A stretch of DNA of 9,626 nt. Origin: Thiomargarita sp. (GTDB lineage Bacteria; Pseudomonadota; Gammaproteobacteria; Beggiatoales; Beggiatoaceae). The DNA is taken from NCBI GenBank assembly GCA_020721025.1, contig DYNO01000130.1, positions 1 through 9,626 on the forward strand, read 5' to 3'. Under the pieces are notes generated by a model. It searched no databases and was not told the origin of the DNA. It saw only the letters and a list, made by a program, of their open reading frames with translations. Of the stretch, positions 1 to 6,783 are shown in pieces. The position numbers and the translations under genes are program-made. Position 1 is the first letter of the stretch, and every line of letters starts with the position of its first letter.

Positions 1-153
1 TGGGTTATAGACCTGTTTCACTTGGTATTAAAGATTTCAAATCGGTTCTATATTGCTGCTGAGTCTGTATCGTTTAAGTATAACTATTTTTTGCAAACAT
101 CGGACGACAAATAAGATACAAAATTTGAATTGCTTCCGAACAGACTTTTTTAC

Positions 154-914
154 TTACTGATTCAACAAATCCGCCATATCAATCACCCGTTTTTGCTGTT
201 TTCCGACCATCATTTCTGCCAATTCTCGCCCAAAATCATGACACTGCTGCAATTCTCGTTCGGTTGGAATCAATTTAATCCGCAACCCCTTGACAGGCAC
301 ACGAAATTTCAAACCACGCAACCGGTCTTCAATCATCGGCACCGCCTCGCCCGTCCAACCGTAAGAACCGAACGCATCGCCGGAAAATAAAATTTGCTCT
401 TCTTCCAAGAAGGTAAGCTGGGTATCGGGCCAGTGTAAATACGGCGCGTTGAAAAAACGTAAAGTACGATCTCCCAAACTGACGCTGTCACCGGTATCGA
501 CCGGCGTAAAATCCAATTTTTCATCTTCTTGTTTTAACAGAGCTTTTAACATTGCCTGAGCACGAAAGGAAATATACAATCGGGCTTGAGGCGCGCGCCG
601 CAACAATTCTGGTAGTGCACCCGTGTGATCTGGCTCCAAGTGATTGAGAACAATGACTTTTATCTCATGATAACGAGCGACCGATTCCAACCGCGCAAAA
701 AATTCGTCGCAAATTCCTCTTTCACCGTATCAATAATTGCCACGCCATCGCTACCACGCACCAAGTAGGAATTATACGTTGTACCGTTTGCCGTTGATAA
801 AATAATATCAAACGTGCGTAATTGGGGATCAAGCGCGCCAATCCAATGTACTCGCGCCGAGATTTCCAACGAAGTCCGCGTGTTCGCGACTGTGTAACTT
901 TTTGCATGTTTCAT
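154..914 (-). pseudogene. Flavodiiron protein (A-type flavoprotein, O2/NO reductase), frameshifted and internally deleted
   Basis: Intact FDPs are about 400-residue cytoplasmic enzymes that reduce O2 or NO, with an N-terminal metallo-beta-lactamase diiron domain and a C-terminal flavodoxin domain. Here the N-terminus (WIGALDPQLRTFD, then GTTYNSYLV and IDTVKEEF) starts at the ATG at 914, with AGGTGA six bases upstream. The frame breaks near 711-713: restoring one base to that A-run yields VKEEFCDEFFARLESV and continues into NHLEPDHTG, the H-x-E-x-D-H iron motif. The PYLHWPD histidine and SGDAFG aspartate follow. Immediately afterwards the protein reads FGSYGWTGEAV, IEDRL and a PTERELQQCHDFGREL tail, which belong to the end of the flavodoxin domain. 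The stretch with the last iron ligand (usually in an APSHG motif) and most of the FMN-binding part, about 170 residues, is missing. The repaired product would be only about 253 residues. It lies downstream of two genes on the same strand. The family is clear; non-function is inferred. Confidence 0.85.
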
Positions 915-975
915 AGAGAATCACCTACCAAAGGGGCTAAAGGGTAAGTTATTGAACATAAGTGACTGAAATTTT

Positions 976-1009
976 TGGAAATGTTGGTATCACGTTACAA
1001 ACATTTCCA
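976..1009 (-). other. Strong stem-loop across the stop codon of the beta-helix gene
   Basis: TGGAAATGTT at 976-985 and AACATTTCCA at 1000-1009 form a perfect 10-base-pair stem. After one mismatch, GTA/TAC extends it by three pairs, leaving a six-base loop. It overlaps the TAA at 995-997 and the alternative TGA at 990-992. In the direction of the gene it is followed by an A-run rather than a T-run, so it is not a classic intrinsic terminator. It could protect an mRNA 3' end or slow transcription into the FDP remnant. Confidence 0.5.
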
Positions 1010-2626
1010 CCAAAACACCCAGCCTCGCAAACAGCTCCGCCACGTTCGCCACAACGGTTTTGCCGGCGGGGCGGGTTGAGGTTGCCAACTATTTCCCACA
1101 ATACTATTATGACGTTGCGTGGCGCGTTCCAAAGTGGTATACGTGAAATGATGTGCAATATTGTCATAAATATCATTGAATGCGGCTTCATGATCCAACA
1201 AAATCGCCGACCAATGTTTGCCATAAATGGTATTCCCAGCAACAATATTTTCCAACGGTGGCAAAAAATCAAGCGGGTGATTGGTGGGATCGACATCCGG
1301 TTCTAAACCGGCACTTCCGAGCAAAATTCCGAAAAAGTGCAGTTTACTGTTATTTCCTTGACTATTGCTAATAATTGTGTTGAATAAGAATAAGTTACGA
1401 ATCCCGGTGCGAACAATTTTGATGCCGTCACCGGAATTATCCCGTATGGTATTCCAAAGAATGAGATTTTGCGCGGCATTGTCCAAAGCAATTCCCGGTA
1501 ATTTCGACACTGCGGAACCGTCTGCCAAGCGTCCAAAATTCATCACCAAATCATCGGTTAAATCTTGATCGGATTGACGCGCCCGCCGTCCATTGTTGAT
1601 AAAACTGTTTTCCATCAAGATGTTATTCGCTGAACCGAAATCTAAACAAATCCCTTCCTTGTCATTATCATTCACTTGATTGGCGCGTAGCACACTGCCA
1701 TAAACGCCATCGAAATAAATGCCTTGTGCAACGTTGTGACTGAATTCATTGTTTTCAATCAAGATCGCGTGAGGGGCGGGGGCGGGGGGATAAATCGTTT
1801 CGGTCAATGCTCCACTGTTGGTACTGTCTTCTAACAAATCTCGCAGTTTCGCGTCACTGACCAATAATCCCGCTCCGCCATTGTCAGCGCGTAAACTGTT
1901 GCGAATGACCGAATGATGCAACCAAACATGAGAAACATCTTGTTGTATCGACATACCTGCCTTACTGTCGGTAATTTCAATCTGGTCTAATTCAATGAAA
2001 TGACTGTGATTTCCGATAGCGATTCCACGTTCAACTTTGGAAAAATGCAGGTTGCGTAAAATTACATTTTGGGCATCGAGCACCCGAATTCCTAAACCGG
2101 GCGTTTTCACGATAAAGTCTTTGAAAATAATATTGTTTCCTGTGATGAGCACCGCAGCGGGGGAGATCGCGGTTTCTGTGACTAATTCGGCATTGCGACC
2201 GCTTAACGTGGTGTCCGCAGGAATTTTCAAAAATTCGTCAAGTTGAATACGTGGAACTTGTATTATTAGATGGCGCGGCGCAGGCAAGGATTGCAGCAAT
2301 TGATTCAATTCACTGACAGTTTTACCTTGAAAAATCGTGACTTGTGAATTTGCTGCGACGGGTAAACGGGCTTGAATCGCGCTGCGTAATTTTTCTGTAT
2401 AGGTCGTTGGGTCTTCAATTTGGGTGAAGAGGATTGAAACTTGTTGGGCACGCTGCAATACACGAGCTTTATCCAACAGTATTTTTGCTGCCTGCCCTTG
2501 TTCATCTTGCGTTAAAACAATGCGTTCCAAAGGCGGCAAGCGGTAACGGGTCATCAAACTTTCCGCTGAAACAACAGGGTTGAGAGCAAGCCATAAGATG
2601 AAAATCAAAATAGGGTTGAACTTCAT
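990..2626 (-). CDS. Exported right-handed parallel beta-helix repeat protein (NosD/pectate-lyase-like fold)
   Basis: A signal peptide is visible: MKF, then a hydrophobic stretch to about residue 18 and a VSA-ES cleavage site near 21, so the product is probably periplasmic or secreted. Residues 30-130 form a mixed helical region. From about 135 to 515 the chain is a series of beta-helix coils of the type N-x-I-x-x-N-x-F with G-I-x-x (for example IIFKDFIV, VILRNLHF, AILIENNEF, ILMENSFINN, LILWNTIRDN, LFLFNTI). This fold occurs in polysaccharide lyases, NosD-like proteins and alginate-type epimerases; I see no catalytic triad that would choose among them. As read, the frame stops at 995-997 after 543 residues, but the last 25 or so are a W/R/C-rich tail. 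The third frame of the same strand gives a more natural end stopping at 990-992, so a frameshift near 1068-1080 is suspected. The start is the ATG at 2626; its Shine-Dalgarno may sit in a small hairpin. It lies 58 bases downstream of the 433-residue gene and may be co-transcribed with it. Confidence 0.8.
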
Positions 2627-2629
2627 GCG

Positions 2630-2642
2630 AAGGAAAATCCTT
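2630..2642 (-). promoter_or_regulatory. Small hairpin holding the only Shine-Dalgarno-like sequence of the beta-helix gene
   Basis: The mRNA-sense sequence AAGGATTTTCCTT is a perfect inverted repeat of five pairs with a three-base loop. Its AAGGA half (2638-2642) is the only ribosome-binding-like sequence upstream of the ATG at 2626, 11 bases away, which is long. Pairing with the UCCUU half would hide it. That this limits translation is inferred. Confidence 0.35.
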
Positions 2643-2684
2643 GTGAATTAACTAAAAATAGCGAGGTTGGTGAAAATAATTTTT

Positions 2685-3986
2685 TTAATAAACATGAGTT
2701 TCCGCATACTTACCCCATGCCAACGCGTAACCGTCAATGTCGCGCAACCATTCTAACAGCGGTTGTTCGTACCAATCCAGCGGGTGCATGGGAATTGTCC
2801 CCGTCCGTCCTTCAACATCATCTAATTCACAATGGGATTTGTGCAACGGCGCAGCAGACCACGCTCGCAACGGATTACGCACCACGGGAATGCCCGCCAA
2901 GGTCGTCATGCCAACCGCTTCAATCATATCAATATAACGGCTTTTAGTGCGGCGAATTTCCACATCAATCGTCGTGGTCGGATCGAGAATAAACGCATCG
3001 ACTCCGCCATTCGCGCCCGGCGTGACAATCATGTAATCTGGATGGGTTTCTACGGCACTTTTACAATTAAATCCGCTGGGATGGGCGCGCCGTTTCACAA
3101 AACGCGGTTCGACCCATAAACTGATATGCAAGCCTTTCTTATGTAACTGAATTTCGCCTCCTAAAAATAACGCTCCCACCGGATCATCGTAGGAAATCCA
3201 GCCAATTTGTTCAAAGCCGCGCAATAATTTCACGCCACACCAACGTTGATATAAATACGGCGTATCGGCAATTTCTACGGTGCCTTGCAATAAATTTTGT
3301 AAATAACCGGGCAAATAGTCTGTTGGATGAATCAGTTGCTGTGCATACATTCGCAATCGAGTCCACGCCGGCGAACGGGGATAAGGATACGGCACGGTCG
3401 CAGAAGGCACAAATCGTTGTTGTACAAGGCGTAATAATGTGGTACGAGCATGTTCTAAATTGGCTTGCGCTTCAGACAGCCGGAGGCGCATACTCAGCAA
3501 AGTTGCACGGTCATTTTGTGCATAGCTGGAATCGCCTTTTTGCGTCAACAGCGAATTGTCGATATATTTATTGGTGCGCGCTTGAATTTCTTCTAACGCA
3601 TCTTGTTGTAATTCTAAGAGAAATAATAGCCAACGCAACGGGCGAATATCCAATTCATCGGCAGGAATTCCCGTAATCCAGCGCGCCGGCAATAACCGTT
3701 TGCGACTGTCATATTGATAATCACTGGGACGATGCGACATTACCGCACGTTTAGGCGAGGGCGTGTAGTGCATCACTAATTTATTTGTCGAATCACTGGT
3801 TTGCAATTCAGCGACTAAAAGTGGGACGAGCGCAGTTAAGAAATCAATGGCGTTGAGTAGCGCAGTGGTATTGGAAACCGTGACCATGCCGCTAACCACT
3901 TGTTGCGAAGTATTCAAGCCCGGAGTAAGTAATTCTGAAGAAAATTCTTTTAAATCTTCAATAAGTTGCTGAAGAAAAGGAGTCAT
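2685..3986 (-). CDS. Protein related to the DUF2357 / PD-(D/E)XK nuclease-like group, probably without catalytic lysine
   Basis: A 433-residue soluble protein with no signal peptide or membrane segment. Residues 1-190 are mostly helical, with a likely coiled region at 110-190 rich in Q, E, R and L. Residues 245-255 read LYQRWCGVKLL, resembling the family's YE-x-W helix. HPDYMIV (315-321) and DAFILDP (330-336) resemble the PD and D-x-K strands of PD-(D/E)XK nucleases that follow DUF2357 domains. RYIDMIEAVG (350-359) and GTIPMHP (396-402) then match the helix (kMh-Y-rdA) and the closing G-x-x-PL-P segment. Where active members have D-A-K this protein has D335-P-T, so the catalytic lysine is absent or displaced (K348 is the nearest). 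A degenerate nuclease used for binding or structure is possible. The ATG at 3986 has no clear Shine-Dalgarno, and Met34 is an alternative start. The beta-helix gene follows 58 bases downstream. The fold assignment is from remembered motifs. Confidence 0.6.
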   Translation of the reverse strand: MTPFLQQLIEDLKEFSSELLTPGLNTSQQVVSGMVTVSNTTALLNAIDFLTALVPLLVAELQTSDSTNKLVMHYTPSPKRAVMSHRPSDYQYDSRKRLLPARWITGIPADELDIRPLRWLLFLLELQQDALEEIQARTNKYIDNSLLTQKGDSSYAQNDRATLLSMRLRLSEAQANLEHARTTLLRLVQQRFVPSATVPYPYPRSPAWTRLRMYAQQLIHPTDYLPGYLQNLLQGTVEIADTPYLYQRWCGVKLLRGFEQIGWISYDDPVGALFLGGEIQLHKKGLHISLWVEPRFVKRRAHPSGFNCKSAVETHPDYMIVTPGANGGVDAFILDPTTTIDVEIRRTKSRYIDMIEAVGMTTLAGIPVVRNPLRAWSAAPLHKSHCELDDVEGRTGTIPMHPLDWYEQPLLEWLRDIDGYALAWGKYAETHVY

Positions 3987-4006
3987 AACGTTTTATACAA
4001 GGTTGA

Positions 4007-4075
4007 ATAGTGAATGTTGAGTCATTAATTCGGTTATAGTGATTGGGAGTTATCCATTGATAAAAATAGTGATTG
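4007..4075. repeat. Three direct repeats of ATAGTGAWTG at about 30-base spacing
   Basis: ATAGTGAATG at 4007-4016, ATAGTGATTG at 4036-4045 and ATAGTGATTG at 4066-4075 start 29 and 30 bases apart, close to three helical turns. On the minus strand some similarity extends into the spacers (AATG and ACTC before the second and third copies). They lie just upstream of the 433-residue gene. Same-face spacing suits an array of binding sites for a regulator; this role is inferred. Confidence 0.5.
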
Positions 4076-4121
4076 CTAAAACAATAAGTTACGACGATTA
4101 TTTCTTAAAGAAAATTTAAAT

Positions 4122-4175
4122 CTGTCCAGTTTCCAGCAAACGGGTTTAGATAGGCTATCGTTTGGACAGTTTTTT
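4122..4175 (+). terminator. Terminator-like hairpin followed by six T, with no gene before it
   Basis: CTGTCCA (4122-4128) pairs with TGGACAG (4163-4169), and a T-run follows at 4170-4175. Inside are CAAACG/CGTTTG (4137-4142/4159-4164, overlapping the outer stem by two bases) and GATA/TATC with a three-base loop. No plus-strand gene ends here. It may end a short non-coding transcript, or it may be a structured element by chance. Confidence 0.3.
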
Positions 4176-4517
4176 GTAATTATTTGTAAAATCAATCGGT
4201 TGAAAATATGGAGTTGGTTTACTCACCCGTTAAAATCTAAATGAAATTTTAAAATTGTCCGAACGGTTGATCATTAATACGTTATCATAACAGATAGCGA
4301 AGAGAATCGACATGAGATGAGTGAATAGTAGGAGTTGACCGAATTGTAATAAGAAATAAAGAAGCATTTTCGCCGGGCTGGAGCGGATCAATCTGTCTGA
4401 ATCAGAATTCACAGAATTTCCGAAATTTTCAGAATAAAATCAAGTTGATTAGGAAAATTAAGATTCAAACATGTTGGGAATAAAAAGTGAACGCTTGAGA
4501 AATGACAATGAAGTCTT

Positions 4518-4526
4518 TGATACAAT
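4518..4526 (+). promoter_or_regulatory. Extended -10 promoter candidate for galU
   Basis: TG-A-TACAAT is a good extended -10 element, 71 bases before the galU ATG. No good -35 lies at 17 bases; TTGAGA (4495-4500) is 20 bases away. A near-identical element occurs at 9559-9567. Confidence 0.45.
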
Positions 4527-4597
4527 AACAAGTGTCTATCGCTTGCTTTTTCCTTTACAGATCGCCAAATATCATTCTGTATCCATGAGAATTTACT

Positions 4598-5491
4598 ATG
4601 AATAAAGTCAAGAAAATTCGTAAAGCCGTTTTTCCCGTTGCTGGTTTAGGTACACGTTTTCTGCCAGCAACAAAAGCCAGTCCCAAAGAGATGCTTCCCA
4701 TTGTCGATAAACCATTGATTCAATACGCTGCGGAAGAAGCCGTTGCCGCTGGAATTGAACAGTTAATTTTTGTTACCAGTAGTAGCAAACGGGCAATTGA
4801 GGATCATTTTGATAAAAATCAAGAGCTTGAAGATGAATTATTGAAGCGTGGCAAATACGACTTGTTGGATATCGCAAAACATGTGGTGCCAGAGGGCGTT
4901 TCGTGCATTTATATTCGTCAGCCGGAAGCCTTGGGCTTAGGACATGCGGTGTTATGTGCAAAACCCGTCGTAGGTGACGAGCCATTCGCGGTGATTTTAG
5001 CCGATGATTTGATTGATGGGCAAGAACAGCCATGTTTGACGCAGATGGTTGGAATTTATGAAAAACAACATTGTAGCGTGATTGCGGTGGAAGAAGTCAA
5101 GCAAGAAGAAACCGATAAATATGGTGTGATTCAGCCGCAAACCTTGTATGAACGGGTGTTAAAAATCAATGGAATTGTGGAAAAACCCGCCCCCGATAAG
5201 GCTCCGTCGAATCTTGCTGTGGTCGGACGTTATTTGCTCATGCCTACGATTTTCAAACACTTAGAACGCATTGAACGCGGCGCGGGAGGCGAAATTCAGT
5301 TGACCGATGCGATTGCGCAATTGTTGTTGGAAGAGCAAATTTTAGCTTGTCAATTCAAAGGGGTACGTTATGACTGCGGCAATAAATTGGGTTATTTGAT
5401 GGCGACCGTAGATTATGCGTTGCGTCACCCCAATCTGCGCGATGGCTTCAAGGAATATTTACAAACCATCTATCCATTGCATTGTAACTAA
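4598..5491 (+). CDS. galU: UTP--glucose-1-phosphate uridylyltransferase
   Basis: This enzyme makes UDP-glucose from UTP and glucose-1-phosphate in the cytoplasm, feeding cell-envelope polysaccharides, LPS sugars and trehalose. At 297 residues it is the normal length for bacterial GalU. The nucleotide-binding signature GLGTRFLPATKASPKEMLP lies at residues 16-34. The conserved QPEALGLGHAVLCA follows at 108-121, FAVILADDL (metal and nucleotide site) at 130-138, VEKPAP with the SNLAVVGRYL strand at 195-213, and GGEIQLTDAI at 230-239. The C-terminal region YDCGNKLGYLMA (258-269) is also typical. The ATG at 4598 is preceded by a weak GAGA seven bases upstream; no upstream in-frame start is better. 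It stands alone, with its own promoter candidate and a hairpin downstream. Family and function are clear. Confidence 0.97.
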   Translation: MNKVKKIRKAVFPVAGLGTRFLPATKASPKEMLPIVDKPLIQYAAEEAVAAGIEQLIFVTSSSKRAIEDHFDKNQELEDELLKRGKYDLLDIAKHVVPEGVSCIYIRQPEALGLGHAVLCAKPVVGDEPFAVILADDLIDGQEQPCLTQMVGIYEKQHCSVIAVEEVKQEETDKYGVIQPQTLYERVLKINGIVEKPAPDKAPSNLAVVGRYLLMPTIFKHLERIERGAGGEIQLTDAIAQLLLEEQILACQFKGVRYDCGNKLGYLMATVDYALRHPNLRDGFKEYLQTIYPLHCN

Positions 5492-5508
5492 AGTTGAGTA
5501 ACATTAAC

Positions 5509-5559
5509 GGTAGTGCGAGACAAGTTGAGGGATGGTCGGCACTACCCAGCGGCATTTTT
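5509..5559 (+). terminator. Hairpin downstream of galU, probable terminator
   Basis: GGTAGTGC (5509-5516) and GCACTACC (5539-5546) form a perfect eight-pair stem that GAC/GTC inside can extend. Five T follow at 5555-5559, eight bases after the stem, which is farther than in a classic terminator. It lies 17 bases after the galU stop, so termination of galU is its likely job. Confidence 0.5.
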
Positions 5560-5935
5560 CACTATTGTATTCATCAATCGTTGGGATTATTTTAAAAATT
5601 TGTGTTTATTAATCAATTAATTTTAGTCGAATTCGTAAAAACTATCCCAAACATTCGTTCATGCCAACTGTATCATTTCTCAGGTTGTTCATCATCAAAC
5701 TTTGCCAATGACGTGGGTCACGTAAAAATTCTGCATCCTTGATACGAAATTTATAGCACGATTCTTGCTGTTTCATGTAGTATTAAAAATATGGGATATG
5801 AATATATGGCATCGTAAAATTAAATTTATTGTGATTAATCAATCTATTGATGACCAATTTTATCATCGTCTCAAAATTATCGTGTGCTTACGGTTATCGA
5901 ATCAAAGCTATGTACCATAAGGTTATTTGAATATC
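5560..5935. other. AT-rich intergenic region upstream of the FinO/ProQ pair
   Basis: This must contain the promoter of the FinO/ProQ unit, but I find no convincing -35/-10 pair. TTGCTG at 5765-5770 lacks a matching -10. ATTAATCAAT occurs twice (5608-5617 and 5834-5843), which means little at this base composition. A possible tiny minus-strand gene lies at 5642-5776. Confidence 0.4.
5642..5776 (-). CDS. Possible 44-residue small protein, unrecognised
   Basis: An ATG at 5776 opens a 44-codon frame beginning MKQQESCYKFRIKDAEFLRD and containing DPRHWQSLMMNNL, with a TAG at 5642-5644. Amino-acid use is protein-like: charged and amphipathic, with no low-complexity runs, in a region otherwise without genes. 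However, no Shine-Dalgarno is visible, and a stop codon lies three codons before the ATG. It could be a true small gene or the remnant of a longer one. I recognise no family. Confidence 0.25.
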   Translation of the reverse strand: MKQQESCYKFRIKDAEFLRDPRHWQSLMMNNLRNDTVGMNECLG

Positions 5936-6781
5936 ATGAACGCAAGATTGACTCCACAAAATCGTTTGCAAGCTGAAGAATTATTGAATGAATTTGTTCG
6001 ACAATTTCCCAATGCCTTTGTAAATCCAGCCATTGCCACTGTTCGCCCACTGAAATTGAATATTCACCAAGACATCTGGGAGGTTTTTGGAGATCAGTAT
6101 TCCCGTAAGGCAATTGCACGGGCATGTTTGCTGTATGTCAGTCTGCCCGAATATTGTGATAGTTTACAGCAGGGCGCGATACGAGTGGATTTGGCAGGAC
6201 AGCCGGCTGGCGAAGTGACTGAACAACAAGTGCAATTGGCACAACAACCCAATAATCGCTATCAACGTTTTGTTCGGCGAATTGAGCGCGTTCATCAAAA
6301 ACAACATCTTTCTATCCCTGATATCGACAAGTGTGATCTTGAAACCTTAGTCAGTTGTCGTTTGGATTTGGCGATTAAAATCACCATGTTACCTCAACAA
6401 AGTCGCACGGTAACGAATGGTTGGCAGAAATTTTACGTTAAAGCCGATGGTTATATGATACGCATTACGGTTCGCCCCAAGGTTTGGAAGAAATTGCAAC
6501 AGGTCGCCGCGACATGTCCTTATTGGATTGCAGCAATTCGCGGAAAAAAAGGCAAGAACCTCGAACATAACGGTTTTGAATTGTCCGAACCCTTGGTGCA
6601 AATCTTCGAGCGTCAAGCGTCGGATTATGAAATATCGCAAGCGGTGCCAACCCCCATTCAAAACGTGGTGGTGCGCAAGACACATAAACCTTATCTTATG
6701 GATTGTAACCCGGATAAATCTGATCATTCAAATAGTTGTCAATCCAGTGCGACCACGCTACATTTAAGAAGTGGTAAATAG
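5936..6781 (+). CDS. FinO/ProQ-domain RNA chaperone with an extra C-terminal domain
   Basis: FinO/ProQ proteins bind structured RNAs such as sRNAs and mRNA 3' ends and assist pairing or stability. Residues about 11-105 are a recognisable FinO domain: FVRQFPNAF, then VRPLKLNIHQDIWEVF, the RKAIARACLLYVSLPEY helix pair, and GAIRVDLAGQPAGEVTEQ, all in the usual order. A short basic linker follows (108-122). Residues 141-227 form a second domain with LDLAIKITMLP, RTVTNGWQKF, IRITVRPKVWKKL, WIAAIRGKKG and GFELSEPLVQIFER. This is not the Tudor-like tail of E. coli ProQ, and it recurs as the whole of the next gene. The 228-281 tail looks disordered. I chose the ATG at 5936; a TTG at 5927 would add three residues. 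AAGG at 5919-5922 is 13 bases from the ATG and 4 from the TTG, so neither spacing is ideal. The next gene starts two bases after this stop, implying an operon and translational coupling. Confidence 0.85.
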   Translation: MNARLTPQNRLQAEELLNEFVRQFPNAFVNPAIATVRPLKLNIHQDIWEVFGDQYSRKAIARACLLYVSLPEYCDSLQQGAIRVDLAGQPAGEVTEQQVQLAQQPNNRYQRFVRRIERVHQKQHLSIPDIDKCDLETLVSCRLDLAIKITMLPQQSRTVTNGWQKFYVKADGYMIRITVRPKVWKKLQQVAATCPYWIAAIRGKKGKNLEHNGFELSEPLVQIFERQASDYEISQAVPTPIQNVVVRKTHKPYLMDCNPDKSDHSNSCQSSATTLHLRSGK

Positions 6782-6783
6782 CC

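Larger units (their letters stand above)
3987..4597. other. Divergent AT-rich intergenic region between the nuclease-like gene and galU
   Basis: This 611-base stretch separates two divergently transcribed genes and must hold both promoters. I see three spaced copies of a 10-mer (4007-4075), a terminator-like hairpin (4122-4175) and a galU promoter candidate (4518-4526). On the minus strand at 4230-4412 there is a 60-codon frame with one hydrophobic segment, but it has no ribosome-binding site and I do not call it a gene. No RNA gene was recognised. Confidence 0.6.

Noticed and set aside
1..114. Plus-strand frame open from the left edge to a TAA at 112-114
   Set aside because: Only 37 codons, AT-rich, with no recognisable protein similarity; equally likely by chance.
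949..1296. Minus-strand 115-codon frame with a Cys/Gly-rich segment (CGERGGAVCEAGCFGG)
   Set aside because: It lies in a second frame of the beta-helix gene; the cysteine pattern comes from the GC-rich end of that gene.
4057..4070. FNR-like box (TTGAT, four bases, then AT) upstream of the nuclease-like gene
   Set aside because: Only seven of ten consensus positions match, in AT-rich DNA; the second half-site is poor.
4230..4412. Minus-strand 60-codon frame with one hydrophobic stretch (possible small membrane protein)
   Set aside because: No Shine-Dalgarno before its ATG, low-complexity composition, and hydrophobic frames arise easily from AT-rich DNA.
6389..6727. Minus-strand frame of 112 codons opposite the FinO/ProQ gene
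   Set aside because: It is a shadow of the clearly coding plus strand, with no start signals or family resemblance.
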